This document shows, in pieces, positions 31,780 through 43,621 of a stretch of 64,000 nucleotides of DNA. Numbering within the stretch: the stretch's first letter is position 1; the number at the start of each line of letters is the position of its first letter. The stretch lies in contig JBAMJV010001823.1 of NCBI GenBank assembly GCA_037951105.1, forward strand, positions 25,030 through 89,029, written 5' to 3'. Both the position numbers and the translations under genes were made by a program. Under the pieces are notes generated by a model that saw only the letters and a program-made list of their open reading frames with translations, had not been told where the DNA came from and ran no database searches. This stretch comes from Echinarachnius parma. Taxonomy: Eukaryota > Echinodermata > Echinoidea > Clypeasteroida > Echinarachniidae.

Positions 31780-32380
31780 TGTTGCTTTCTGGAGTCTTTT
31801 GATAGTAGGTTTGATTAGACAAAATAGAAGACTCCTGTTCGAACGACACAAACAATACATGCGAAAATATACCGGTGCTTGGATGTGCTTCCACAAATAT
31901 AGTAAATTTATCTATCTGTGATTTACAAAATAGCGGGGGTGGCGCCCCGGTGGCGCGGTGCTAAAGTGCACATGGGCCAGGGTGGGGCAATAAACAATAT
32001 ACAAAATAAAGAAATAATCAAACTGAATAATTTTCCGCCAGTAAAAAAAAAATACAACAAAATGTTTAGGCCGGGGGGGGGGGGGGGGGGGGGGGGTACT
32101 CCGGCCATGTATTGGCAATTAGGGTATGTGCAGCTTTGTCAACCCCCTTTTTCGGAAGCAATTGCCACATTTTCTTTGAAAAAGGACCCGTTTTTTTATT
32201 TAAAAAAAACATAGCCACTCTATAAAAGATGCGTGATCACAGTGCAGATGCGTCAGCTCGGCAATTAAGACCATGTTTCTCTATCAGCTCAGTGACAGCT
32301 CTCGGTCTTTATATTTCCCCCCTCTCATCTGCTCCCTAGACCCCCATTTTGAAGTTGGCTGATCGAGGCACACTACCGCC
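31780..32380 (-). promoter_or_regulatory. VCP 5'UTR and presumed promoter region
   Basis: This is the region upstream of the VCP start codon. A GC-rich patch with GGTGGCGCCCCGGTGGCGCG lies at about 31935-31960. I see no clear TATA box, and the transcription start cannot be placed. A poly-G tract interrupts it at 32074-32096, and a poly-C tract follows at 32393-32417. Confidence 0.3.
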
Positions 32381-32818
32381 AGAAGATGTACCGCCCCCCC
32401 CCCCCCCCCCCCCCCCCGGATTTAAGCCAAGTGACCAAGCCAGCAATCATTAGAGTCCAGTCCATGGTATTACGGGCCCCGTCTACGGAAATTGATTGGT
32501 CACTACAGCTTTGGAAAATGTATTACCCCAGCTGCACTTATAAGGCCTATATCAATTTTTCGAAGTTTTCGCTATTTTTTCCAATTTATAATATTTTAAA
32601 GAAAAATTAGTTAATGACACACCAAAAAGAGGTATATAAGTCAATCGTGTTAGTGATCTACCACAACCACATGATTAAAAACACTGAATTTTATACAAAT
32701 TGTAGTATATTCCTTACATGTTGTGCTTGGTCTAATAGTTTTTTCCAAGGCTGTATAAGTTCGGTAAGAGATTTTTAATAAACCTCTTTCGCTCACAATT
32801 TTTTTTTATTTACTATAG

Positions 32819-33370
32819 TTAAAGGTACCGTTGAGTATTGGTATTTCCCGAAGTGCCCCCCGATATTTTTTTGTGAGATAATGAAAAACTGACTGTCATA
32901 TTTGAAAGAACATATACAATTTTAATGACAGAATAAACTGTATTTGATCAAAATCGGTTCAGAAACGGCTGAAATATCCATAAGTATATTCTTATTCAAA
33001 AATCAAAAGATTCACCGGCAATCACCGGGGGATATTTAGACTTTTTAGAAAAAAAAATTAAAAATGCTTAAAGACTACTTGGAAAAAAATCTGAATAGGT
33101 TTTTAAAAAGTCGTTGATGATATCTCTATTGAATCATTATTTTAACAAAACATTAAATGCACAATTTTGTATGAAAAATGGCTAAAACCAGTGATTTTTT
33201 TTAATAGCGCCCTCTTGAGTTGTAACGGCTCTTTTTGAATGATAACAGGGGTTTTACTTAGTCGTTTGTAATTGTGTTTACTTTTCGAGCATGGTGAAAT
33301 TATAACTATTACTTTGTACCGTAATATGTGCAGGTTTTGGTTTTTGACCAATACTCAACTATCCCTTTAA
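32819..33370. repeat. Inverted-repeat element TTAAAGG ... ATCCCTTTAA (AGGGCGC family)
   Basis: Terminal TTAAAGGTACCGTTGAGTAT and ACTCAACTATCCCTTTAA are inverted copies. The interior holds AAAATCGGTTCAGAAACGGC, AGCGCCCTCTTGAG and GCAGGTTTTGGTTTTTGACC. Family members: 35626-36168, 36349-36668, 62004-62512 and a fragment at 62650-62910. Confidence 0.8.
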
Positions 33371-34151
33371 CAGTCCCCGCCCCCCCCCCCCCCCCCCCGA
33401 TCTCCTATTATTTGTTTATTTATTTATTTATTTTTGTAGGCGAGGAGGCTTGGTAATATATGCCAATGCCGATTGTACTAAATTGTCGGGTTCACAGGGT
33501 CACCAGGGGGTTAGGGGGATTCATTACATTGACGTAGCGTGGTTGGACTGATTGTCGGCACAATAGAGCTTTATACAACTCTAGTATTTCTTTGTGTTTT
33601 TTTAAAGAAATGTTACCCTTTTAAATGTTGTTCACTGTTTTTTTCTTCTTCAAATGATTGGGGTACAGACCCCCCATGCCCCCCTCCCCGTAGCTACGCC
33701 ACTGACTATAAATCATTAATCCTATCCGTAAATGGCTGTTTGAGTGAGTGACATTACTGGGGTTCCACGTTTTATTTGAGCCTTTAAATTAGTTTAAGTA
33801 AGTATTTAAAAGTGGAAGCACAAGTGATGATGCGCAAAATATGTTCACGAAAAGTATGGTACGCTTACTGTAAGACTTACGTGGAGTTAGCTCAACAATG
33901 CACATCGTAATACGAGTCAGTCCTCAAGCTGTTATTTGCTCAATTAATTTATGATTTTGATTAAATCCCTTGTTTAAAATGTGTTAATATATTCATTTTG
34001 AAATTACCAGAACAACAACCAAATTCATAGTGGGCAGTCACAGAAAATTCTGTGGCACTTGAATACTTTGTATTACGGGCTTCGATTGATTGGAATTCCC
34101 CGGCTCCAATGTCATCACCGTTCATTTTCCCTTTGTCATTATGCGATTACG
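33371..34151. other. Intergenic stretch, no gene seen
   Basis: It begins with a poly-C tract (about 33371-33398) and a (TTTA)n run, then AT-rich sequence without a coding signal. Confidence 0.4.
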
Positions 34152-34272
34152 CAATGGACCTTTTAGTCTAGTTTTAGACCCTGAGCTGAACTTATTCATC
34201 CCCCTACGTTTTTGTCATTTATTAGGGGAATGAAAAATTGCAGCTGGGTCTAAAACTAGACTATGGACATTG
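34152..34272. repeat. Short hairpin element, AGTCTAGTTTTAGACCC arms
   Basis: AGTCTAGTTTTAGACCC near the left and GGGTCTAAAACTAGACT near the right are perfect inverted copies, flanked by CAATGGAC and GGACATTG. It is 121 bases long. Confidence 0.75.
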
Positions 34273-35539
34273 GGACAGATGTGTCGAAAGATCCGTTTTT
34301 GTGATGGGGCCGGTGAGGCCCGTGGTGGGGGGGGGGGGGACAAAAGTTTTCTGGGGCAATCAACTGGACAGCTCGAAGCCCGCCCAGTTGCTGGGGGAGG
34401 GGGCTTCCAGAAGAAAAGTGTATACTTTTCAATCGAATTACGTACAATGTGGATAACGTTCCATTTTCTACAGGGTCGTAGATACGGGGGCATGAGGAGT
34501 GGGGGTAAATGCATATTGTTGGTTTTCCCCCTGGTGCACCCCCCCCCCCCCCCAACACACACACGTACACATACACAACAACAAATCATGCTTGCAGTAA
34601 AATGGACAAAGTGAATCGACCCTATAATAAACATGCTAAAATATATAATTGTTGGCCGAAAATATAATAACGCTGAGAGGATAAAGGTTGCCGGTTGGGG
34701 TGAGGTTCATAAATAGGGGGTCAAGTTTAATCGGAGATGGTAAAATTTAAAGTTTCAGGCATCATAGCAGATTATGGTGAAGGCGAGACATGGGGGCACT
34801 CCTAAATAATGTACTTATTTATTTGTTCACATATTTTGTATGGGGGGGGGGGGGGGGAGGGGGCGCAGGCCATCACCGTAACTTCGCCACTGAATCCTCA
34901 AAAACACAATAATTTTATTTGATACTGCAATCAGATGACATTCATATACTGTATATTTTATTTATCTGAAAATATGTGTGTGTGCGTGTGTGTGTGTGTA
35001 CATTTCGATGTACATTTTGTATGCATACATACTTCCTTTTATGTAATTGAACATGTTATTGATATTTTTGTCTATTGTTAATTAAATGGAGGAATACAAC
35101 ATGAAAAAAGTGTGCCGACGTGTGTGTGTGTGTGACTGTGAAAAATAAACCTTTATTGCGCCCTCGATTAACAAGCTGTATAGGATGGTAGCTCAAGTAT
35201 TTGGGCTTTAAAATTAAAACAACTTGTGGAACTTCAGGGGCAAATCACGTTTTACAAGATATGATTCAATACCTTATGGCACTTCTTTTTGAAGTGCTCC
35301 CTTACATTGCAAGATAGTTGATCAATATATAGGCCTAGAACTTATCGTATTGTATTGTATTAACCAAATTACTTCGTATATATATGCATCTCGTGTTTGC
35401 TGAATTAATATTTTCATGTCTATGCATTTCTGTTTATTTATATGCAAGTAGGTTACCTCAAGATTTCATTTCACACATACAATTAAACATACATACACAC
35501 ACACACACAAGCAATCATGCACAACCAAACACAGATCTT
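34273..35539. other. Intergenic stretch with poly-G/C tracts and (TG)n, no gene
   Basis: Poly-G or poly-C tracts lie at about 34323-34339, 34540-34553 and 34842-34857. A TG-rich microsatellite lies near 34975-35000 and an AC-rich one near 35492-35509. The proline- and glycine-rich ORFs here come from these tracts. Confidence 0.5.
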
Positions 35540-35625
35540 GGGGGTGTTTCACAAAGATCCCAAGTCGAACTTTAACGTTAAATTGGACCTCAAAATTATT
35601 GAAAGCAAGTTTCTTTGTAAAATTG

Positions 35626-36168
35626 TTAAAGGGGTAGTTTAGTTTTGGTAAGGCTGAACTTTAGTAGCCAAAACCTGCACAGTAACATTATAAACTAATA
35701 GTTATAACTCCACCATGCTCGAAAGGTATACAAAATTACAAACGACCAAGTAAAACGCCTGTTATCATTCAAAAAGAGCCATTAAAACACAAGAGGGCGC
35801 TTTTTTAAAAGGCATTGGTTTCAACCATTTTCAACCAAAATTATGCATGTGAGGTTTTGTTGATATAATGATTAAATAGCGAGATCATCAACAACCATTT
35901 AAAAAACGCTTTTAAAATTTGTTGATAAAGTGCAAGCATTTTTTTAATTTTTTCAAAAAATCATCTAATTATTTGGGCCCCAAATAATTATAAGATCAGA
36001 TATATTTATTGATATTTCAGCCGTTTCTGGGTCGATTTTGACCAAATAAAGTTTATTCTGCCATTAAAATTGCATGTTCTCTCAAATTCGACACTCAGTT
36101 TTTCATTACCTCACAAAAAAATTGCGATGTGCAGCGCCCTCTCTACCAAAACTAAACTACCCCTTTAA
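35626..36168. repeat. AGGGCGC-family inverted-repeat element (nested)
   Basis: Ends TTAAAGGGGTAGTTTAGTTT and AAACTAAACTACCCCTTTAA are perfect inverted copies. It shares internal blocks with 32819-33370 and 62004-62512. Confidence 0.85.
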
Positions 36169-36348
36169 ACAAGTTATTTGAACAGGCCTGCAATTTTGAC
36201 AGGAACCATTAACATTTTCTTTATCAAAGAGACTTCAAGTTATTGATGTGAAATTTTGTGGAAAGTTACAAATATTCGCATTTGGGCTCTTGAATATGTT
36301 TAATTCCGAAGCTACACTAATGGTTTTCCATCATTGTCAAACTTAGTG

Positions 36349-36668
36349 TTAAAGGGGTACCCTAGTTCAGTTTTGGTATAGAGGGCGCTGCACTAAATAA
36401 TTTTTTTGTGAGATAATGAAAAACCGAGTCTAAAATTTGAAAGAGCATACAATTTTAATTGCAGAATAAACTTTATTTGATCAAAATCGGTTCAGAAACG
36501 GCTGAAATATCAATAAATATATCCGATCGGAATAAATCTGGGGCCCAGATTTATTTGATGAATAAAAAAATAAAAAATAAATAAATGGTGGAGTTATAAC
36601 TATTAGTTTGTAATGTTATTGTGCAGGTTTTGGTTACTAAAGCTCAGTCTTACCAAAAACTGTACTAC
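36349..36668. repeat. Shorter AGGGCGC-family element (nested)
   Basis: Starts TTAAAGGGGTACCCTAGTTC with GAGGGCGCTG, and ends with CAGGTTTTGGTTACTAAAGC and TACCAAAAACTG. The interior is internally deleted relative to 35626-36168. Confidence 0.65.
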
Positions 36669-36708
36669 TGTATTAAAGTTCGACTTGGGATCTTTGTGGA
36701 ACACCCCC

Positions 36709-36866
36709 TTCTCCCATATACTGTACTTTGTGGGAAACAAACCCCACGTCCAGCCTCTGAAGAACTAAACAAACAACTTCCCCGATGGATGGAAGAAAGT
36801 GGAGTCACATTAAATAAAGTGTTAGCCCCGGAACCCCTTCTTCCAACTTGGACAGCAAAATCTTAG
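36709..36866 (+). CDS. Exon-like ORF fragment of unknown product
   Basis: Just after the composite element, the plus strand is open to a TAG at 36864-36866. It encodes PRPASEELNKQLPRWMEESG, then LAPEPLLPTW. Composition is balanced and protein-like, unlike the surrounding low-complexity ORFs. A possible acceptor (CCCACGTCCAG) precedes CCTCTGAAG at about 36756. I do not recognise the protein. It could be the last exon of a gene whose other exons are not evident, or a captured fragment. Confidence 0.3.
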
Positions 36867-37499
36867 CCGGAGGGAGGGCCACCACAAAGCAAACCACTAT
36901 CATTATATTTTCAAAAATTATTTGTTAAATTTTCTTTTGCACTTTTTCATTTGATTTGGTAGAAAATGCAGTTCATTACATTTTTCAGTATACTATCATA
37001 AAATCAGCAATTATTCTTTGTTTGTTTTTCCTCATATAGTTATGTTATTGGATTACACCAAACCACTAATCTGGTAATGGATACAATGTTTAACTCATGA
37101 ATAGAACATATCACTGGTTTAAAATATAACATTCTTCAGCATTTGATTATACTCAGTACAAAATAATCAATAATCAAACATGGTTTGTACTTTTCTACTG
37201 AGATTTTAATATTGAACTGTCAGTTTATGTATAATTATAATTATAATGTACAAGCACAATAATTCTTTGCAATTTACATGCACATCTATAGGTCAGCATC
37301 ACTTGAAAGACAAAAAAAAAGAAGAAAAAAAAATAGGAGAAACAAGCTCAGCTCATATAGGCAAGTATTCATAAATAGAAGTTGATATACACTCACTAAC
37401 ATAACATACAGTCGGTTGAGAGAGAGAAGTGAGCCGAGTCACTTTTTGTAGCATTTGTAGAAAACCACCACATTTATAGATCTCTTATTTTTTTTTTAT

Positions 37500-37758
37500 A
37501 GATATTCCCAAAATTATAAATTAATAATTATCAGATAATTTGGCATGACAAAGGAGGCTCTGAACAGACTGAACTACAAGATGGTATGCAGATAAATATT
37601 CCCCAAATTATGAATAATTATCAGATAATTTGGCGCGACTTGGCGTGACAAAGGAGGCTCTGAACAAGATGGTATGCAGATAAATATTCCCCAAATTATG
37701 AATAATTATCAGATAATTTGGCATGACAAAGGAGGCTCTGAGCAACAAGATGGTATGC
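37500..37758. repeat. Tandem repeat, three units of about 80 bases
   Basis: Three units each contain ATAATTATCAGATAATTTGG, ACAAAGGAGGCTCTGA and AAGATGGTATGCA. ATTATCAGATAATT is itself nearly palindromic. Confidence 0.85.
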
Positions 37759-37850
37759 ATAACTCAACTTAGCCAACAATGACATCAACAGCCTTCTCAC
37801 TCTCACCCGACAAATATGATGGTTCCTATACAGTCAATACTGTGTATAGC

Positions 37851-37950
37851 ATGGGCGTAGATCTGTCATTGATACATATTCATCAGGGGGGGTGATCTAT
37901 TCATTCATCCCCCCCTGATGAATAGGTATTACATAAGTATCTACGCCCAT
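37851..37950. repeat. 100-bp hairpin MITE (ATGGGCGTAGA), copy 1
   Basis: The ends ATGGGCGTAGAT and ATCTACGCCCAT are inverted. Internal arms carry TTCATCAGGGGGG and CCCCCCTGATGAATAGG around a short centre. Family members are at 42791-42903 and 52302-52396. Confidence 0.85.
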
Positions 37951-37987
37951 GGTGCATATTAACCACTTATAATAATAAGGGAAATCG

Positions 37988-38125
37988 TAACTGCCACTGT
38001 AGACAGTTGTCCACTATAGACAGGTTCCATAACATTGTTCTTCTCTTCATGAAAATACTTTTGGTGGCTGCTATAGGCAGGTTGGGTGCTATAGACAGGT
38101 GGCCACTACGACGGGTTTGACTGTA
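37988..38125. repeat. Diverged copy of the GTGGCCACC / GTTTGACTGT element
   Basis: It contains GTAGACAGTTGTCCACTATAG, CTGCTATAGGCAGGTTGG and ends GACGGGTTTGACTGT, as in the element at 21390-21587. Confidence 0.55.
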
Positions 38126-40050
38126 ATTACACCTACTACAGTATGTGACAGAAGCATTTTAATGCACTATTTACTGCCAGGATGTATTCGACAGGTCTCA
38201 AATTCATGAAAGCCCGCTAGCTTAGTTCCTTGTTAAGTCTATTTAAGATGGGGTGGCTACAGATTAAACACAGCTAAGCTAACCCTAGTTGGGAACTAGG
38301 AAAACTGTCTGTTGCTCAATTAACCACACATTTAAAATACACTTGGCAAGGAACTAAGCTAGCCGGGATTCATAAATATTGGGCCGGATCTCAAATGCGT
38401 GAAACCCTGTTAGCTTAGTTTCATATAGAGCTCGGGAAGCAACAAGAAGCAAAAGCAAAATTTATATCTAACATAATTAAATAAATAAATAATAAAATGT
38501 TCTAGTACATAATTGTAAATGTATGTGCATGTATATACATCATTATACAGACGTGGCAAATTAATGCATACCTGGTAAAAACTATTTTATAAGTTCCTCT
38601 CACAGGCCAAAAATGGGGTCGTCCCTTGGATGGACAACATTTTAAGCATAAATACAAAATTATACTGCTGTCTGAATTTTACAGTTTGTTTGGTTGTTAA
38701 TTTTATTTTTTATTTCTATCTTTAAAGTGCTGTGAACGTCACAGTCGGAAAATGTGCTGTACTACATGTATTATTATCATTGACCATAAATACATGTAGA
38801 ACTGATACTGGCCTCGGACACTCTTTTATCGTGCATCGTTTCATTTTAGGATAACTGCTCAAATTTTCTAAAAGGAGAAAATATATATGAGGTTAGTACA
38901 TTCACAGAATGGTTCACTGCATTTAGTATAGGTCTACAAAAGGGGATATGTCATCTCATTTGTATTTATACATGTATAATTCATACAATTATTACCAATA
39001 TACAACACTTTATACATGCATACATGTCCATACAATGTGCTTTATAAATCGCTCTAGTCTAAATCTCAAGTTATCTTATAATGAGATGCAAATGCAAACA
39101 TACATATAAATACATTGTACTTGTCATCATCATATACCTGTAACATAAAATACGTATATTCTGCATGCTATTAAACACAGATCTAAAGTATATATACAAA
39201 TATTTAGTACATGAATAAACTGTACAGTGTATACAGAAAAGTATTAAGCAATGTACATATATGCTCTTCTTTCGCATAATCCCTGATTAAGGGCTTTCAA
39301 TTTTGATTCAACTCAAACCCATTAAAATGTATGTTTTAGAATGTACATTCACATCTACATTTGCAGTGATTTAAATACATTTTGTCTCACATTCTGGTAT
39401 GTTAATTACTAAACCTTATAGCCCTTATAAACTGTAATTTAATGACTATATGTGTAAATATAACATCATTTGCATGTAAAGCATTATACCTTATTCTCAA
39501 CGCCGATTGATTAAAATCCTGAATGAAACCGCTTCATATAATACCCCAAGCAGTTATATTACTCTGCTTCAAACCATTTCCAAAAAAGTGCAGAAACTAT
39601 TGCATTCTACATGTATATAGCATGCTAAAATATATATTATATATCACTAGTTTCAACTGTTCATAAACAATGCTGAAAATACAATTATATTTACACAAGT
39701 ACAGTATGTTAATTAATTACCCTTATGATTAAAAGTGACATGGATTCCCACAAAGATTTTACTTGCAGTGTTACAATATAATAAGAATTATTTCTGTCAT
39801 ATTATATTAACTATAAAGTGTAACTATGAAATATAGATCAAAATCTGGTATACATTTTGTTTAAATGTTTCTTTGTTTTCTTTAAAGTGTTTATCCGCTG
39901 AATACACTGGCTGATGAAATCATCAGACAATGAAGTCAATTTATGACACTTTAGACACATTTATTTAAAATAAAATGGCTGATTATGGTTGTTAATTTGT
40001 AAACATCAAGGTATACAATTCACAATTCACATCAATAATTGAATTATTGA
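38126..40050. other. AT-rich intergenic stretch, no gene seen
   Basis: ORFs are short and AT-driven. A diverged pair around 38215-38370 (TAGCTTAGTTCCTTGTTAAG and TTGGCAAGGAACTAAGCTAG) suggests another old inverted-repeat element. No conserved protein is recognisable. Confidence 0.4.
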
Positions 40051-40061
40051 TATCAGTTTAT

Positions 40062-40201
40062 TTCTTGATATCAAGTATTACCAATACCGAAAAGTATTTC
40101 TTGATATCAAGAATGCATTTCTTGATATCGAGAATGCATTTCTTGATATCAAGAATTTGATTTCTTGATATCAAGAATTGAATTCTTGATATCAAGAAAT
40201 A
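40062..40201. repeat. Array of six TTCTTGATATCAAGAA palindromes
   Basis: Six copies of the 16-base palindrome TTCTTGATATCAAGAA, or one-base variants, stand within 140 bases, spaced by 4-20 bases. Neighbouring units are linked by ATTGAATTC or AATGCAT, also palindromic. Confidence 0.9.
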
Positions 40202-40692
40202 GGAATAAATGTTAAAAACGGCTTGCCATTGATTTGTACCAATTCGTACTGCATTCGTGGGTCTATTCGTGGGGATTCGTGTTCAGTGTGACCACTCCTT
40301 TACCGACTGAGCTAGAAAGCACTTTTGATGGTTTGTTCTTCCCTGAAACCCTTTTTAATGCCTGTGATATACACATACTTGTCAGACAAGAGAAATGGAT
40401 TTGCCTCGAAATATGATGCAACGTCTCATGTTTTGAAGTCAAACTGCATAACTGATGAACAAATCATCAATTATCACGTCCAAGCCCTGTTTCATGAAAT
40501 CTCAGCTTCACCATTAATTAGGCCATTATTAAATCATCTACACATACAAATCATAAACATTATAATTAAATTAACCTTCTAATGCGTCCCATAATCACCT
40601 TGAATAGAATATGACATTTAGTATATTTACAAAAAATATCATTGCACTTAAAAAAGCAAAATATAATAAATGAGAAAAATGTAAACACTATT

Positions 40693-40972
40693 TTAGAGGG
40701 ATCTAGTAACATGGTCAACATCAGCAAAACTTAATTAGAACTCTAGCGGTTCTTACATACCTCATTGTATTCCTATTACCAATATAAGCATTTAACAGGT
40801 TTCTTTTTTCCAAATTCTCTTCCGTTAAGCTTTTTATGACTGAAGTTTCCCATTTTTAAAGTCTCCATTGAAGATTGGGTACAAAGTGCCTGCAATATCA
40901 CAGAAATACAAATTGTATCAACTCTTCCATCAGTTTTTGTACATTCATGTCACCAAAGTTACTAGATCCCTT
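40693..40972. repeat. Inverted-repeat element TTAGAGGGATCTAG ... AGATCCCTTTAA
   Basis: The ends are inverted copies of AGGGATCTAGTAAC. It belongs to the family seen at 12197-12582 and 26280-26658, shortened inside. Confidence 0.65.
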
Positions 40973-41235
40973 TAAAGTGAAATTAATCATGAGATTCTCT
41001 ACCAAAGTATGCCCCAACTGGTCAAGCATGACTATTAAAAAGAACCGATGCTCTATACAAATTACATAGAGAAACAGTACTTTTAGTCATGCATGCCAAG
41101 TCGAGGGCATGCTTTCGTAGAGAATGCCATTGATTATCAGCCTCTCCAGTCTCCCAGATCATTGGCTTCGTACAGCTTTGTCAGGACTTCTTTTTCACTC
41201 TACCCACTTAACAGAATTTACGACTACAGTACACG

Positions 41236-42065
41236 GTACAGTGGAACCACATTATAACGAGGTCTTCGGGAAGTACCTTGTTATATCAAGTATCTTGTTA
41301 TTGTTATCTAGATTTTGAAATGTATTGTGTTTACTTGCCTGACTGGGCCACAAACCCCCAAAAATGTTTTCTTTCTACAATTTGTTTTCTTGTGTTAGGA
41401 TTACAAATTCGGAAGAGGTAGTAGAGGACAAGTAAGAGGGTAGGGACATGGACATTGTAGGTGTCCCAACAGTGGAACCTCCTTATCCCATCAAGAACGG
41501 AGTCCCACATATTTGTGGGTTGGTAGTCCTACACTTCAGCAAGAAGATGAAAAGTTATATGATGTATACAAGGAGAAAGAGCATAAATTTCTCTATTTTT
41601 AGAGCCCTATTTTGTTACTCTACCTGCTTTAGTTATTTTTTAATGATTTTTATTATTGCGTAGATCGCTATAATTTAGGAAAATCCTTAAATTGACAACA
41701 CATTGGGATATTTTAAAAACAGATTTCGGCATTCAAATTGGCAACTTTGCGGCAAAGTCACTTCATATTTGTCTTAAATTGTAATTACTAAATATTTTCC
41801 ACCTATTTTTATGTCATTAAAAGGTTGAACGAAATTAGGAGTTGCCAATTTGTAGAGGAGAACAATGATCAATTTTGCCTTAAAATAGCTCTCGTCCTTG
41901 ATGGGTTATAACAAGGTCCTTGGGACCCTGAAAACTACATTGTTTAACTTTAATCATAGTAAAAGAAAATAAGAATAAAAAGAGGTTGAACCAGTAAAAT
42001 TACCTTGTTATATTAGAGTGTTTACCATAAATCAGAGCTCTTTATAATAAGGGGTATTTTGTAGT
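41236..42065. repeat. Broken GTGGAACC-family element(s)
   Basis: GGTACAGTGGAACCACATTA lies at the left. TATAACAAGG and ACCTTGTTATAT motifs recur at 41275-41300, 41908-41920 and 42000-42012. It looks like a copy expanded or interrupted by unrelated sequence. No coding signal. Confidence 0.45.
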
Positions 42066-42089
42066 AGACCAAATAGGGTTGCCTGTATC

Positions 42090-42237
42090 ACAAGACTTTT
42101 CCAACTGTTGTAAGTGTCCACTTATTGTAACTACCATGGCAACGGCTAAAATGCTTGATGGTAATTGGCTGTTGCCATAGTAGGGGCACTGATTTTCCGC
42201 GATCGCGGAAAATCGCGGAATTGACCATTTGAAAAAG

Positions 42238-42310
<73 letters not shown>

Positions 42311-42785
42311 GTTTTTTTTTTTTTTTTTTTCCTCTTTCTTTTTCGGACCCCGTTCCAAAGAAAACGAAACCGGGACCCGATGGTGACGGTGGGGAACCGG
42401 TGTGATCGACCAAACCAACTCAGCATTAATCATTATTAAATGAATTTTAAAGATATTTACTCTCTGGCCTGTGGTAAGTCCTTCCTGATATCAGGCATGA
42501 CACATTCCCCCCCAAATTTTGATGATTTGTGGGTGAAAATCATGATTTTACCCTACTCATTACATTTTGTATGGAGTTCTATGTAAACGGAATTTGCAGT
42601 TTTTCACATGTACAAAGTCTATGGCAAAACGGAATTTCCGTTTTTCAGGCAGGTAAAAACGGAATTCCAGATTTTCTGAAACGGAAAAGGCCTTTTTTAA
42701 AAACGGAAAATCAGTGCCTCTACCATAGTAGTTACAATAATGGTACACTTCCAACAATTGGAACAGTTTTATGAAACAGGGCCCA
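42090..42785. mobile_element. 700-bp foldback element with poly-A/poly-T core
   Basis: The outer arms contain AAGTGTCCACTTATTGTAAC on the left and GTTACAATAATGGTACACTT on the right. Further in, GGCACTGATTTTCCG and CGGAAAATCAGTGCC are perfect inverted copies. A run of about 70 A bases (42236-42308) followed by about 20 T bases lies between. There is no coding potential; the poly-Phe and Lys ORFs are artefacts. Confidence 0.7.
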
Positions 42786-42790
42786 GCAGA

Positions 42791-42903
42791 CACGGGCGTA
42801 GCGAGTTACGTAATACCTATTCAACTGGGGGGGGGGGGGATGGATGATTAGATCATCCCCCCCCCCCAGTTGAATGGGTATCAATGACATGTCTACGCCC
42901 GTG
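42791..42903. repeat. Hairpin MITE (GGGCGTAG), copy 2
   Basis: The ends CACGGGCGTAG and CTACGCCCGTG are inverted; ATTCAACTGGGGGG and CCCCCCAGTTGAAT pair inside. It directly follows the previous foldback element. Confidence 0.85.
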
Positions 42904-43178
42904 CCAGCAGACAATAAACTGTCCTAAAAGTGCTTCACAGTGGCAAACATCTAGTCTACAGACACACAATATATAACGGGGCTCTACAGACCCACTTGCA
43001 TGGGGCAAGTAAAAAATACATTTTCTTGTTGTTGCCTAGTCGAAAAATTGAAACTTGAATTTGGGGGATATTAAATCATGCAACGCCTATTTCAAATAAT
43101 CTTTATGAACATCGTATATGAAAATTACAATGTATTATTTGTGATGCCTGGAAACATATAAAGTCACGTGCGAAACGT

Positions 43179-43184
43179 TTTATT
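43179..43184 (-). terminator. Candidate poly(A) signal for LEPROT
   Basis: AATAAA on the minus strand, about 320 bases beyond the LEPROT stop codon. It is a plausible but unproven end of the transcript. Confidence 0.35.
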
Positions 43185-43504
43185 GGTACATATTCATACC
43201 AAAAAGCTCAATGGCATTATTTATATGCAAAAACTTTGGGCAATTGGATTTGCTTTCAGGCAAGTAAATAAATTATATAATTCTGTTGCCCGACCAGGCA
43301 AGCAATTTTTATATAAAAATGACTTGATAAAAAGTTTACGGTATACTGCAGATTACCAGATACGGACAATTATGACTTAATTTTGTAATCTTTATATCAA
43401 ATTGTACACCTGAATTTGGGCTGGGAGTTCTAAGAAGAGGGGATAAAGATGAAGCCATTGACAAAAACAGGTACAGAGGAAGAGTACATTATAGAACGAT
43501 CCAA

Positions 43505-43621
43505 TCACCAAACTTGGAATTCAAAATCATCATCTTGTCGAAATGCTCTGAAAAAGATGAGGATTGTGATGAAACAACCGGTGTTGCCTAGGAGGACCAA
43601 GGCAAATGCAGTCCACTTTAT
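43505..43621 (-). CDS. LEPROT: LEPROT last coding exon
   Basis: 39 codons, [20 protein letters not shown] through DDDFEFQVW and TGA. The acceptor is ATCTTGCAG. This is the fourth membrane segment and cytosolic tail. Confidence 0.93.
   Translation of the reverse strand: MKWTAFALVLLGNTGCFITILIFFRAFRQDDDFEFQVW

Larger units (their letters stand above)
35540..36708. mobile_element. 1.17-kb composite element with 35-base inverted ends
   Basis: The left end contains CACAAAGATCCCAAGTCGAA and the right end its inverse TTCGACTTGGGATCTTTGTG, in arms of about 35 bases differing at one or two positions. Two smaller elements of another family lie nested inside (35626-36168 and 36349-36668). There is no transposase ORF, so it would be non-autonomous. 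Confidence 0.75.

Noticed and set aside
34215-34634. Pro- and Gly-rich overlapping ORFs
   Set aside because: They depend on poly-G/C tracts and have no protein-like segments.
37500-37758. CRISPR-like array
   Set aside because: Repeats are contiguous tandem units of about 80 bases without unique spacers, in an animal genome.
40234-40582. ORFs of 60-85 residues after the palindrome cluster
   Set aside because: AT-rich, no recognisable domain, no splice context.
42042-42433. Poly-Phe/Lys ORFs
   Set aside because: They are produced by the poly-A/poly-T core of a foldback element.
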